DNA of 64,000 nt, from the NCBI GenBank assembly GCA_039881045.1, contig JAYWVB010000017.1, positions 62,001-126,000 on the forward strand, written 5' to 3'. Source of the DNA: Chaetomium olivaceum (taxonomy: Eukaryota > Ascomycota > Sordariomycetes > Sordariales > Chaetomiaceae). This document shows positions 1-11,424 of the stretch, piece by piece. Position numbers and translations under genes: made by a program. The stretch's first letter is position 1, and every line of letters begins with the position of its first letter. The notes beneath the pieces are model-generated. The model saw nothing but the letters and a program-made list of their open reading frames with translations, was not told the DNA's origin and made no database searches.

Positions 1-1381
1 GTTCCTCGGCCAGCAAGAAATCGTACCGTCGACGAAGGTTGATCTCTTGGTATGGGAAGCTGTCGTAAAGCATCATCTTGATGAAGGTCTCGGTGACATC
101 GAACCCACCAAACTTGAGGTTGATCCTGGAATCCTCAATGCAGAGGCCGTCCTCCACGCAGGCGATGGACGTCTTTTGCGCACCGACATCTACAACGCAG
201 GCTTGTGTGTATCCCGCGCCGAAGGTCGCACCCATGCTCTCCTGGATGAAGGAGACGCGGCTGAACTCGAAGAGCTCGATGCAAAGGTGCAACAGCAGCT
301 CGACATAGCGTTTGTCGTAGAGATCCGGGATGACGATGACGCAGCTGTATTGCTTCCAATCAGCCTTCCGTTTGAGGCCCAGCTCCCACCGAAAGGTACG
401 GTCAAGTAAAGTCTCGAGGTCGTTGAACAGTTGTGCCCTTGATGGGTAGTCGTCCTCGTTCAGCCAACCATGCTGAATCGGCCACCATAGCCTGAACTTG
501 GGGTCCGAGTCGTCGGGGATGCGCAGGGCTTGCTGCCCAATAAATACCGACGAGGTCGATTCGGTTTCTCGGGGAGACTCAATATCCGTCCACTCAATCT
601 GCAGAGGGTCGTTGTGTTGGGAGATGACCTCAGGCTCGGTCCGCCGGTTGAAATTAACCACCAAATCTTTCGAGTTCGGAAGCACCTTGCGCTTGTTGGC
701 ACGCATGTCGACCTTGAGGTCATTAGACATCTTTTGATATTTTTTGGACCACTCCTCCCCGTATTGTTGGTCCACTGTCCTGGCCTCGAACTGGCGCCGT
801 GGTAACGCCTCGTGGATCTCGGACTCGGTCTGGGGGTACTTGGTGGCAAGGGTCATGGGGACCGTCTTCGGGAGGGCATCGCCGGCAAACCCGATGCGCA
901 GGTTTTGGCTCCCTGGGTGTATTACGATGATCTTGGAGGGGTCCATGAAGGTCGCCGAAGGGCCCGGCCCGTCCTCCCCCTGGAGGTCGTCAACTGGAAG
1001 AGGGACTTCACCGTTGGCATTGGCGGTGTTCATGGCGCGATCTCGGTCTTTGGCGGTCTGAACCAGCCGGTCCCTATTCGCCTCGTTCTGTAGTCGGAAG
1101 GATAGGAACTGGTCATCGCGTTTCATGTAATCCCTGGTGGCCTTTGTCAGTCTCTCTTGGCCAGCCCCATCCAGACCACGCGACCTTACGTATAGTAGTT
1201 CTTTTGGTTGATCGGGGGCACATCGGGCCAGCTGGTTTGCTTCATGCCATTGTCGGTCCGCTCGAGCCCTAACAAACGCCAATTAGCAAAGTGCACCATA
1301 TAGCAATGGCCTTCTTTAGGCGGTATCTATCATCCACAAACCTTCCCGAAGGAGGACGCGGTCGCTGACTTTGCCCACCAT
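1..1381 (-). CDS. arp8: Actin-related protein 8 (Arp8), INO80 complex subunit, 3' part cut off
   Basis: Nuclear actin-related protein; in the INO80 remodeller Arp8 helps bind extranucleosomal DNA and nucleosomes (family knowledge). The minus strand reads as three exons: 1381-1342, 1268-1190 and 1133 to the window edge, with introns of 73 and 56 nt. Splicing gives about 417 residues. The early segment LERTDNGMKQTSWPDVPPIN and the following KNYYTDYMKRDDQ are typical of fungal Arp8. Next comes the actin-fold start IIVIHPGSQNLRIGFAGDA, and near the edge VVDVGAQKTSIACVEDGLC followed by FGGFDVTETFIKMML, the second phosphate loop region. The start was chosen because exon 1 gives the expected MVGK-type N-terminus directly before the first intron. 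The C-terminal half of the actin fold lies outside the window. No frame problem is seen in the visible part. Confidence 0.9.
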
Positions 1382-2347
1382 CTTTATGCGCGCCTGCCGC
1401 AGCTACACCAGATAAAGATGGATGTGTTAAGTGTAAATGCGCGACGGCGATCGATGCGTTGTCGAGGCTCAAGATTTAGAGCCGTGGGAAAAGTTGGAGT
1501 CGTGCTTTCGAGGTCCAATGTTCGTGGTGTTGATGGAACTCGGTATATTTTCTCGAGGAGATGGTAAGATGATTGGTGTTTTGGTTTGGCCGTATGTGGA
1601 ATCGGATTCCTGTTTGTGGGACCTTTGAAAGAAGGTTGTCGATTTTCGTTCACCGTGTGCCGCCAGTCGCTGGCCTGCACCGGATTTGTTGATGCGCATC
1701 AGCTCAACTCTCCAACCCTCGAGATCGTCCCGCAACGTTCACAAGCCCCCTGTCGGCGGCGGCAGGCAAGGAGCCAAGACACTAAGCTCATTTCATGATT
1801 AATGCTCTTGGCATATCCTTGGCAGGTTCTCATCCGTCAAAGCAACGCTCGTTCATGGCATTCTCTCAAAGAAAGGAGGCAAAGAATGCTAGGTAAGGAG
1901 GTCCCAAAATCATCTGATCACTATCACGAAAGGCGCCTCTCTGCCGGACTCTTAGGCCGGAGTGTATGGACAATCTCGCGAAGCATTTGCTAAGCAAAAA
2001 GGGATTGAATGGAACATACATTACAGCTGGCAACACCTCGAGACCACCTGCCAATGACGTCGCCACTTACACCACATGTTAGCTTGAGCGGCAGGCAGTC
2101 AGCGACGAACGAACACCTAACACCTGACAGTTTCGGTGATTGATTTGAAAAGAACAGTCATTGACACAAAATCGTACCTCGAGTCGGCAGAACCTAAAGA
2201 GCCGGGATTCCCGTCCCTGACTTACTTAACACGTTCCCCATCACCTGAACTACGTTGACAACTCACCAACTCCCTCTCAAAACCATCATTTTTACTTACC
2301 AACATTACCAACACGATCAATCTTTATCTTACATTCAAATCTTCGCG
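1382..2347. other. Divergent intergenic region, arp8 / proline-rich gene
   Basis: Upstream region shared by arp8 (leftward) and the proline-rich gene (rightward). Short open frames occur on both strands, but none looks like a conserved protein. The last 100 bases before 2348 are A/C-rich, as expected for a fungal 5' UTR. Nothing else recognised. Confidence 0.6.
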
Positions 2348-3095
2348 ATGGCGCCAATCCAAGTTTACACCAAATCCCCCATCAACGCCGCCAAAGCCTC
2401 CGGCGTAACCCCGCAAACCGCCGCGCCGGCAGCAGCCAACAACAACAGCACCAACAACCACCCTCCCACGACAACCTCCCCCTACCAGCCCTCTCCCAAC
2501 CCAACCCCGACACGAACCACCCCCGCACAACAAGGCCCTCCCCCACCACAACCAGGCGCAATCCCCCGCCTCCCCGAAGCCACCGGTCTCCCGACCTCGA
2601 CTTCCTCCGCCCTCCCACCACCGCCCCGCGCGGGCGCCGCACCACAACCACAACCGCCAGCGCCAACCGCAGCACCCGTCCAACCTCCCAGCGGCAGCGG
2701 AATCGGCAGGAACTACCCGCCCCCGCCACAGATGGCCATCCCCCCGCCGCAGGCGGCGTATAACCAGCGCGGGACGAGTACCGGCTTCGGTCCGGCAGCG
2801 ACGACGGGTATGGGGGCTGGGATAGGCAATCAGGCGGGTACCCCGGTGGTGTTGGTGGTGGTGTAGTGGTGGTGTTGATTTGGGGTCGGGCCCGGCGGGG
2901 TATCAGCAGAATTCCTCTGTGTCGGGGTATGCGCCGCCGGCGTCGTACCACCAGTCGGGGAGGGGTGGGGCAGAAGAGGAGGATGAGGAGGGCGTTTGGG
3001 GGTCGGCGATGAAGTTTGCGAAGGCGGCGGGGGAGAAGCTATCGGCGGCGGAGAGCGAGGTTTGGAGGAGGATTAATGGGGAGGGGAATAAGTAG
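2348..3095 (+). CDS. Proline-rich low-complexity protein with conserved acidic/Trp C-terminus
   Basis: Function unknown. The ATG at 2348 opens a frame of about 160 residues extremely rich in Pro, Ala, Gln and Thr. After a GGT-rich stretch the same gene continues in another frame to the stop at 3093-3095. The C-terminus contains the most informative part, EEGVWGSAMKFAKAAGEKLS followed by AAESEVWRRINGEGNK, which resembles the end of conserved Sordariomycete hypothetical proteins. Two single-base deficits reconcile the frames: one in the GGG at 2836-2838 and one near 2861-2864. Allowing for both gives exactly 250 codons with a glycine-rich linker. I find no convincing intron of the right phase. 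The protein is probably largely disordered, with one amphipathic C-terminal helix. Confidence 0.6.
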
Positions 3096-5840
3096 AGGGG
3101 GAGGAGAAGGGTTGGTGGAAGGGGAGGACTGGGTTGGAGGGAGAGGATGATGGGAGGAGGTTGGATGGAGGTGCGGATGGCGTGGCTTGTTAATTATTTC
3201 ATCTAAGGGCGTTCGGTTTTTTGAGGTTGGATGTTAGGCATGGGTAGAGGGTTAGGAAGAGCAGTTAAGCCAGAGAAACTGGAGGTTAAGGCGGTGGATC
3301 TATGACTGCTGCTTGTTGGGGCCGTTAATCGTTGATAGAATCAATTCTATCTAAGAACCAAGACGGTTTGGACAAGTCATGTTGTGTATCGGGCCCGCTG
3401 TATCTTGGGTGTCTATTGCTCCCGGGGGCCCTCTTGTGTTATACATGGACAAAGGTAGCCAGGTTGGAAAGAGTTCATCGTTCTTGGAAACGGGGTACCT
3501 TACGTAGAAGCTATTGAAGCTCCGAGCATGGATGTAGTCACACTTTCATAGCTACTCCAACACTTTAGATCCATGGTTAAACAACTTTATTTACCAGAGT
3601 AACTGTTTCATAGCAATCACAGCGTGCACTGTGGTGGAGGAAGTATACCTCGGCGAGCTCGGTTGCTTGCCCCGTGGGTTTACACTAGCAGGGCTGCAGT
3701 CCAGATCCCGGCACTGACCAGGCTCTCCCACTCCATCGGACTCCTCGCCACCCAACATCCAAGCATTAACGCCCAGACGGGAAGATCTCCAGCTAGCTTC
3801 GCCACATCACCCCTCTCGCCGACAGCCCTTCTGCGGCTCAGCGCGGGCTTGCTCGCCCGCACTTCTGGGTTCTTACACGGCTGTGCCCCTGTGCCAACAG
3901 GGGGAACAGGTGCCTCTTGTCCCGTCTTTCTGGAAGGCACAGCAAGTTGTCCGATGCCTCGGTTGGCTGAATTCACGCCGGTTTCGCGCTCTGTACCTCA
4001 CACAAAATCCTTCTGTCATCAATTCCCTCGTCGAGGTGTCAGGTTTAGTGTACAGCTCGGTTAGTGTAACGGGGATTCCCAGCCCGGGATTTGTGTTTGC
4101 TCGAGGATCCCGAGTCAGGTTCCCCGATGGCTGGGAGGGGGAGTGGCCTGGACTGGGCTTGGTCGTGTAAGTCAACCACTCAAACTAGGACAAATACGTA
4201 AGCATTGGTGATAGGGCACTCCCCGCGAGACACCGAGCTCGGCATCTCGGCTTGTTTTTCACGATCCAGCCAGTGACGTTGGTTCCTGGGACGCGCTTCA
4301 CGTCCGACGTGTACATGTGAGTCAGAGCTCACGGAACCGATGGCTTCGCGGCAGACGGGTTGTGGAGTTCAGCTGCTCAACATCAAACAGTAAAGCAAGA
4401 GACGCAGCCCAAGGAGCGCAGTAAACAGAGAGCAGCCAGCCACAATCGCCGTTGACGCCAACCGGTCAGAACTCAAAGATACCGATCTCGTGCTTTTTCT
4501 CGCCCCCCTCCCCTCTTTACCCCTCTACAAACGACCTACGAGCGGTTATCTCTGCCCATCCCCGCCGCGGATCTACCGCCGCCACCGGGGACATCCCTAC
4601 TTGAGTGTCGTGATAGGTAACCAACCGTCGAGGTCCGGGCCTTCGCGGCGTCCACGAAAGCATGCAAAGCCGCAAGCCACATCCCACATCCCACATCTGC
4701 CCCCGCAGATGGGTTCATGGGACAGGTGGACATGGTCCAGCACGCCGGCAGACAGGGCTCCGTGCAGGAAGCGTACTCGCTCAGGCGGCCTCTTCCTGTT
4801 GGGAAGAGGATGGCGCCATCATTGGCTCGGGGATCTCCATAAGAGCCGACGTATAGGCCGTGGAAAGGACGGCTAAAAGGCACGATAATTTCCCAAAGCG
4901 GCGGGCGTTGTCATGCAAAACTCTGAAAACATGTCTGATCTCGGGCGGGCGTTCGGTTACAGTTGTCACCTCCGATACGCGAACAGGCCGCCGAGTGCTA
5001 GGCTAGGCTGCCGGGCTCGCCGAACACCGATGGAGGTCGCAAGGGAGCAAGGGGGGCTAGTCAGTTTTGGCCTGGGGCCCTGCACGGAATATGTCATCGA
5101 AGCTGCGTAGAAGGAGAGCTCACTGTCCGAGCACGGCGGCAGCAAGGCAGCGAAGAAGAGATCCGAGATTGGCAGGCTCGCACGGTCAGTCGATACGAAC
5201 CGAGTATGGAAGAAAGCACACAGTGTTTCCTGGAGAGTAATGCAGGTACGGGCTGACTCGTTACCAGGACGGGCCAAAGAAGCACACTTTCCGTGGTGCT
5301 GATGGGCTGGAGACCGCTTGCGGACAGGTCGGAGCTCGCCCAAACGGTTAGCTTTGCTCACCGGCCAGCCCTATAGGCCGATGGTATTTACCGCTAGGGC
5401 TGCCAGGCCAGGTTCATCCATGACATCCAAGCCCATAAGAAGGGATCATATAAGAGGGATGCTCCGGTCGAAGCGGAGGAGAGAGCAGGTTTGAGCAATC
5501 GGAATTCGTGGCAGGTGAGAAAACGAACAACAACCGGTGGATCGAGTGGCAAGGTCGGATCGTTTCGGAGAAGCTGAGAAACCTGCAGACAGAAAATCGA
5601 ATCTTCTATCTTGAGATCAAGGAACGCTGCAGGCAGTCAGTGCAGGCTGTGTAGTTTGAAGAAACGAGAAACTCATTAGAGTAAAACGGAAGAAGGCAAC
5701 AGGAAACGAATCAGGAGCGGATGGCGAGTTTCGAGATGCACCCCAAATGCTTCCATGTCACCCCAATACGACGCCCAAACATCGAGCGACTGGGGATGCT
5801 GACGATGAAGGGGGTTGTGGAGGTTCCGCTCCCGCAACCT

Positions 5841-5870
5841 GACCAAACGGGACCAAACGGGACCAAACGC
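5841..5870 (+). repeat. Short tandem repeat, 10-mer x3
   Basis: Three consecutive copies of the decamer GACCAAACGG (the last with a terminal C) in the gene-poor region. Seen directly; no function assigned. Confidence 0.9.
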
Positions 5871-8378
5871 CCCCGTCATCCTCCTCAATTTCAACTTGGT
5901 TTGTTGGACCGACAACGCGTCACTCGCGTGCCATCGGGCCAAGAAAACCGTCCGATGATGATTTGAGATGAATATGGTAGAGGGGTTTGATGATTTGTAC
6001 TTGGAACAAACCGAGTCCCTATCTTATTGTCTTGTCACCCACTCTTGTCACCAAGGGATTGGGGATTCCATTTCTTATTCTAGGTCGGCTTTGATTTTCG
6101 CCGGAGCTTATGGCGGAAGGGCGGAAGGAGCCAGCTCGGCAGGGCAGCTTGTCAGCAGCACGTAACCCATCCCTCGGAGAGTTGTGATATGGATCTTGAA
6201 AGGGAGAGACGAGGGGCGTTACTCCCGAGGCTCCCTTGTTTGCTGACTTTGGATGGCGAGACGAAGTGCAATTGTGGAGGTCGCATTGGTCCCGCCTCTG
6301 CGACAAACCTGAGACGGATGACCCCTGTCAAACCCCGCTGATGAATCTGGCTCTGGCCCGCCCTGTCGTGCTTTCCCGTAGACCCAGGCACTCCAGAAGG
6401 CCCACATGCCGCGGATTTCGGGTCTGTGGAACCATCCTTGCAGCAGATTCCCCTCTGGTGGCGAATCACAACGCGACCGGAGCTTGCTGCAACGTGGACC
6501 TCAAACGTCTGCAACCCCTGCCGTGACTCGCGTCTTTCTCCAACGACATCGCTCGCTCTTTTCGACCGCGTTCCGGACACCACCATGGATTGCTCCCACC
6601 AGCAGTAGCAACAGCACCACCACCATCGCTACCACCGTTACCACCACCATTTTTCTCTGAAGAGACCAGTCATGATTTCAAAAACCCCTTGCGGAATTCG
6701 ATTCATCGGGTCTAGGCAGCCACCATTTCTGCTGTAGCAGTTGTGGAGCCAATTGCAAATTTCGTACACTGGAAATTCCCAAACTGCCAACTGTCCACTC
6801 CCACTGAACGGACCATCTTCGCATTCCGCCCTTCACCAATCCGCTGTCTTGGGATGCCCTGCGCACGGTCGCTTGCTAGCCATGGTCGCGATTTGTTGCC
6901 CGCTCCGACCCGTCAGCCCGCCAGCCCGCCCATTCACAGTCACTGAAGCTGGTGCTCCTCGGTCCACGGCACCGGGCAAAGGTTAGGTAGCTATACTAGG
7001 TACCGAGAGACTTGGACTGACAGGCTGCAACATACGCCGCACCCTTGTTGTATCATTCAAATTCGCAAGCCTGGCTGCTCGTGGTCGATGGCGTCGAAGA
7101 GGGACGAAATTCTGACAGCTCGACGACACCTGATCCTGCAGCCCCCAAGACTTGCCCCCCGTCTGCCCAGATCTCCCGACCCGGCCGGGTCTGGATTCAC
7201 AGCCAAAGCCGCACATCATGTGGGGATCTGGGGCAAGGCGAAAACAGGAGTGTCCCTGAATGAGATCCGGATCGCCCATGGCAAAACAGTGCCCGTTGCT
7301 GGCGCCAAACATGCTCAACCGTGATCTTCGGTGCCGAGCCAGGGTCGGCCTGACTAAAAACGTCGTTTCCGTTGCTACCGTCTTGCGGCGACTGCAACCC
7401 GTTGGAAGAACCGAGGCCGATTTGCGATGCAGGAATCGCCGCTCTGGCGTGCCAGGTTGACTGCTCGATCGTCTTGGCCGTGTCAAAACAAGCCGCACAA
7501 GCCGTGAGATCTCTCGCCCCGCCGGCCAGCGGTAGGTTTGTGTGTGAACAGCAAGGTCTGTGGTTTTGGGCTGATGCGCACCTCATCGCCCGTTTCTTAC
7601 ATGGCACTCTTCTATTTTCTGCCCCCACCATCTTCTCGGAGAGTCTTCCCACGGTGCCACCTCGCCCTCTCTCGGGACGGGCACACCATGTGAGACAAGC
7701 CACCTCCTCCCCCGCTGTCTTCCCCCAGGGCCGCCCTGCCCAGCCTCAGCCTCGACGGGCCCCGCTCCCGGCCGGGTTTAGCTCCCTCTCATTCACCCCC
7801 TTCGTCTCGTCTGAGTGGATTGGGGTTGTGCTGCAGTCAGGTACCGGTTTCTGAACAAACGACATCGCTTCTTCTCTTCTTCGTTTGTTCTATTTTGGCC
7901 CCAGCAAAGTACTTTGGTACTCTCTCCGTCTTGTCATCCCTGGGCCTGCTCAGCCCGACCCTAGCAAGCTTCCGCTGTGGCTCCTTGGCTGCCCAGCAGG
8001 TCTGCCCTTCGGATCTGCTGCGGATTGGGTTGAGATCTTGGGTATCTGCGAGCAGCCCTGTCGTTCGATGTTTTGCCCAGGCCCCTCGATCGGACAAGGC
8101 GGAATATTTTAAGCCTAGTCTTCTCATGTCTCCAGCTACCCCGTCATCTGCGGGCGGATGCTACACTGTCTCCCCTGCTCGCCCTTGCCAGCCCATCCCG
8201 AACTGTGTCTTCCATGATCCCTGCACCTCGTCCCCTTGGGAGTCGGGCCAAGAAGATTCTCGCACACCCACCTGTCCTCGACCTCACAGACGTCAGTCCG
8301 GTTTGTAGCAGGAAAATCCGGCTTAGCTCCTACCGGTGTTCTGAACCCGACCCTGTTGAGCCGTAGTGTAACTGCGTA

Positions 8379-8409
8379 CCCCCCCCCCCCCCCCCCTCCT
8401 CCTCCCCCC
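8379..8409 (+). repeat. Poly-C run followed by C/T-rich repeat
   Basis: Eighteen consecutive C followed by TCC units and a second C6 run, inside the pyrimidine-rich leader upstream of the Rua1-type gene. The true length is uncertain because homopolymers elsewhere in this window appear miscounted. Confidence 0.85.
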
Positions 8410-9346
8410 GGTCCCCGAGCCTGGACTCCCGGTCCGCCGCGGTAGTTTCTCTCTTATACCCCCAGGGTCCTACGCCGCCCCGTCAACCGGGCCTCTTTTG
8501 TTCCTTTCGCCTCGTCCCACCCACGAAAGTTCACACTGGTTGTCCCATAGTCGCTCCTTTAACAAATTCTGCAGCCCCTGAAATATCAGCCTTTGGTCTA
8601 TAATATACCAAGAGCCGGTTCTCTTCCGCGTACCCCGGACGGGCACCAGCTGTGGACTGCTGTTTGACGAGGAGCCTTTCTCTCATCCAGCCCATCACGT
8701 TCCTTTTCCCACCACTCCGAGACCTCGGTTGGCATTCCTTGTCTTTTGCTCTCCCCCTCCAACATCCGTCCATCGGCACTCCCAACTCTTCGGTCCATAC
8801 AGTGGCCCCTCCATTCATTCACGCCATCTCGCCACTCCTTGACTACCAATCTATCGTCACACACCACACACATTCAGGTCCCCAAGCGGCGCAGAACACT
8901 TCTCTGATACAGTTGACCAGACCTGGTCTGATGCCCAGGACCCGGCCATCGCGCGTGTTATAAGATCCTGGTAAGTTACGACAGTGCCCTACTGGAGTCC
9001 GATGACACACGACACGCTGGTGCGGTGGATCCCCCTAGCACCCCCCCTCGAGCACAATGGTTCGCTTTCGTCCCGGGTATTCATGCTAACCCTCCCCAGG
9101 CGACTCAACTTCCGGTCGATAGATTACCAACACACTCTTTCACCTATAGTCGCGTAGTCATGGACTCGGCTCAGGGCCATCTGTACGCCTTCACTCACCG
9201 CTTGCCGCTCTCCCCACAGAGGAACACAACACTTACATGTATGCTATAGACAGCACGAAACACAGATACCTTCCTTCACATTCAACGAACCCGGCAGCAA
9301 GTACGGCGGAGAGATCGCGCCGCTCCATCCAGCTCCCGTCCTTGCC

Positions 9347-11424
9347 ATGAACGGGAATACCACGCTACCGCCTAGGACGGATTCAATGGTAGCGCCGCAT
9401 GCCGTATGGGGGGCGCCGGCTTCTCAGAGCATGAGGCCACGGCCCGCTACGATTCACGAGGGCTTTTCGTTCTGCGTCGGGGAAGGGTTCGGAGGCTTGC
9501 CGGCGTGGGACTCGACGGCAATGCAGATGCAGCATCCCACAAGCGACGGCATGTCCTCTAGGCCCATCTCGGTTCACCAAGACTTCTACCCCGCCACCAC
9601 CATGGATAGCAGTGAGTACCTCGACGGGCATGGGGCCATCGAGGGGCTAACCCTTCTGCCAGATGCCTGGGCGCAGAAACCATGTGACGGTAACCTGGGG
9701 ATCCCCGGCTTTGATTCCGACATGATAGGGCAGGCGTACACGACCGACGAGGCGATTCCGATCCTTGACCTGAGAACCTCGGGCCCTCCTATGGACAGCG
9801 ACCCAATGGCGTTCGATGGAATGAACCCACGCAGAATGTCCGGCTCGTCCTTCACCGTGTCGACGACTGGCGGCCTGTCGGAAATGGCTTCCTACGATGA
9901 CTTCTCGACGGCGCTCTCGGACGCGCCCTCGCTCACTTCCGACTACCCACCGCCGTCCAACCGGACGTCCATGATCTCGTCGACTCAGCTGTCGCCTGTC
10001 GCTTCGCCGAGGATGACGCCGCAAAGCCGGTCGGAATTGGTGCGGACTCAGAGCAGGGGAAGAGGAGCCTCGCCGTCACCGCGGCCGGGAGTGCGCGCTG
10101 TGCCCTATTCGGTCGAGAGCGCGAGGAACAAGAGATGGTCTACTGGGTCTTACGGTACCGCGTCCAACCGGCGACCGTCGCCCTTCGTGTACCACCACCC
10201 ACACGATGCCTTTAATATGCACGCCCGCCTGTCGTCGCGCCACTCTTCGCCCACGGTCGCGCAAGGCCAGCTCCCTCTGAGCTTCGGGAACCTCCAAGCC
10301 GCACAACAACATCCCTACCTTTACAGCAATGCGCCGGCCTTCCAACGCAACAGCATGCTCCTACCGACCCAGCTGCCGTCTCATACTTTCCATCCTGAAA
10401 CGCACCACCATCAGTTCGAGAATCCTCCACCGCTCCTTTCTCACGGCCTCTTCCGGATGCTTCAGAGCAACGCCGATCCGCACTCGCTCCACAGCCACTA
10501 CGCCGACCTCTCGGACCCGCCTGACTTGTACGCCTCGCTGCACGAAGAACAGATTCCCCCACCGCCCGAGGACATGAACCCCGCCGATCAGGACCTCATT
10601 CCCCATGAGCAGGAGCTCCGATTCGAGGGCGACTTGTACACACCCAGGTGGGTGCGAGGACACGGTAACAAGCGGGAAGGCTGGTGTGGTATTTGCAAGC
10701 CGGGTCGGTGGCTGGTGCTCAAGAACTCGGCTTTCTGGTACGACAAGAGCTTCACGCACGGTATTAGCGCCGCCACAGGCAACCCTTTCCAGGAGCCGCA
10801 GGAGACGAGGCGCATGGATGGCAATCCCGATGTGTGGGAGGGCCTCTGCGGAAGTTGCAACGAGTGGATCGCGCTGGTCAGCAGCAAGAAGAAGGGAACG
10901 ACGTGGTTTAGACACGCCTACAAGGTAAGATGGCTACCCAGCCATGGCTTAGCGAAACCCCATTCTGACTGTGTTCATAGTGTCACACACACCCTAAAAT
11001 CAAGGATGCGCCCAAGCGCAGGAGGGAGAGCAGCAACACGCGCGCGCTGGCTGCGTCGACCATGGCCAAGCCGCGGGTCGAGCCGGCCACACCGCAGATG
11101 GCGCCCGCGATTTCCGCCGCGGGTACGCCAACACCGGCCAAGGCTCAGGCGCCATCCCCGATGGCCCTGCAGCCTCCGTCTCAGCAGCAGCCAGCAACAA
11201 CAGCAGCAGCAGCCAGCCCAGCACCAACAGCCGCCGCCTCCCCTACCGTCGCAGCAACTGCAGCAGCAACCGCACATCCAACTCCAGCCTCCGCCGATGC
11301 CCCGGAACCGCACCATGCCGCCGCAGCTGCACACTCAGATGGCGACGGCGCCGCCGCGGCGCTCGACCCTCATGAGCCCCGTTGGACCCATACCCGCGTG
11401 GACGGGTTCCCGAACATGATTTGA
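9347..11424 (+). CDS. Transcription regulator with Rua1-type C-terminal zinc domain
   Basis: Probable DNA-binding regulator. Exon 1 is 9347-10924, a 56-nt intron spans 10925-10980, and exon 2 is 10981-11424 (673 codons as read). Residues 1-440 are Ser/Pro/His-rich and disordered. The conserved module follows: WCGIC (C447, C450), FTHGIS (H471), LCGSC (C501, C504), and FRHAYK|CH spanning the splice junction. This Cys/His pattern is that of the Rua1 C-terminal domain, named after the Ustilago maydis ustilagic-acid regulator. The tail is doubtful. After about 11191 the frame as read gives an Ala/Thr-rich end, while dropping one base there gives a Gln-rich stretch with better codon use. A compensating one-base deficit near 11393-11397 would return to the same stop. 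Targets are unknown. Confidence 0.75.

Larger units (their letters stand above)
3096..9346. other. 6.2 kb gene-poor region and long leader of the Rua1-type gene
   Basis: No open frame here shows a recognisable domain or convincing codon bias. The first kilobase is the 3' flank of the proline-rich gene. From about 6400 onward the plus strand becomes strongly pyrimidine-rich (C/T), like an extended fungal 5' UTR and promoter. It contains several short upstream ATG frames before the start at 9347. A decamer triplicate (5841-5870) and an 18-base C run (8379-8396) are listed separately. Long leaders with upstream frames are common for fungal developmental regulators, so part of this region is probably transcribed leader with introns; that is inference. 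Confidence 0.5.

Noticed and set aside
3624..4064. 146-codon plus-strand frame in the gene-poor region
   Set aside because: Overlapped by frames of similar size in other phases; no conserved motif, no neighbouring exon.
4040..4130. tRNA-like stretch (an A-box-like segment near CAGCTCGGTTAGTG and a GGTTCCCCGA-like end)
   Set aside because: No acceptor-stem pairing and no proper anticodon arm can be drawn; a degenerate tRNA-derived repeat cannot be excluded but is unsupported.
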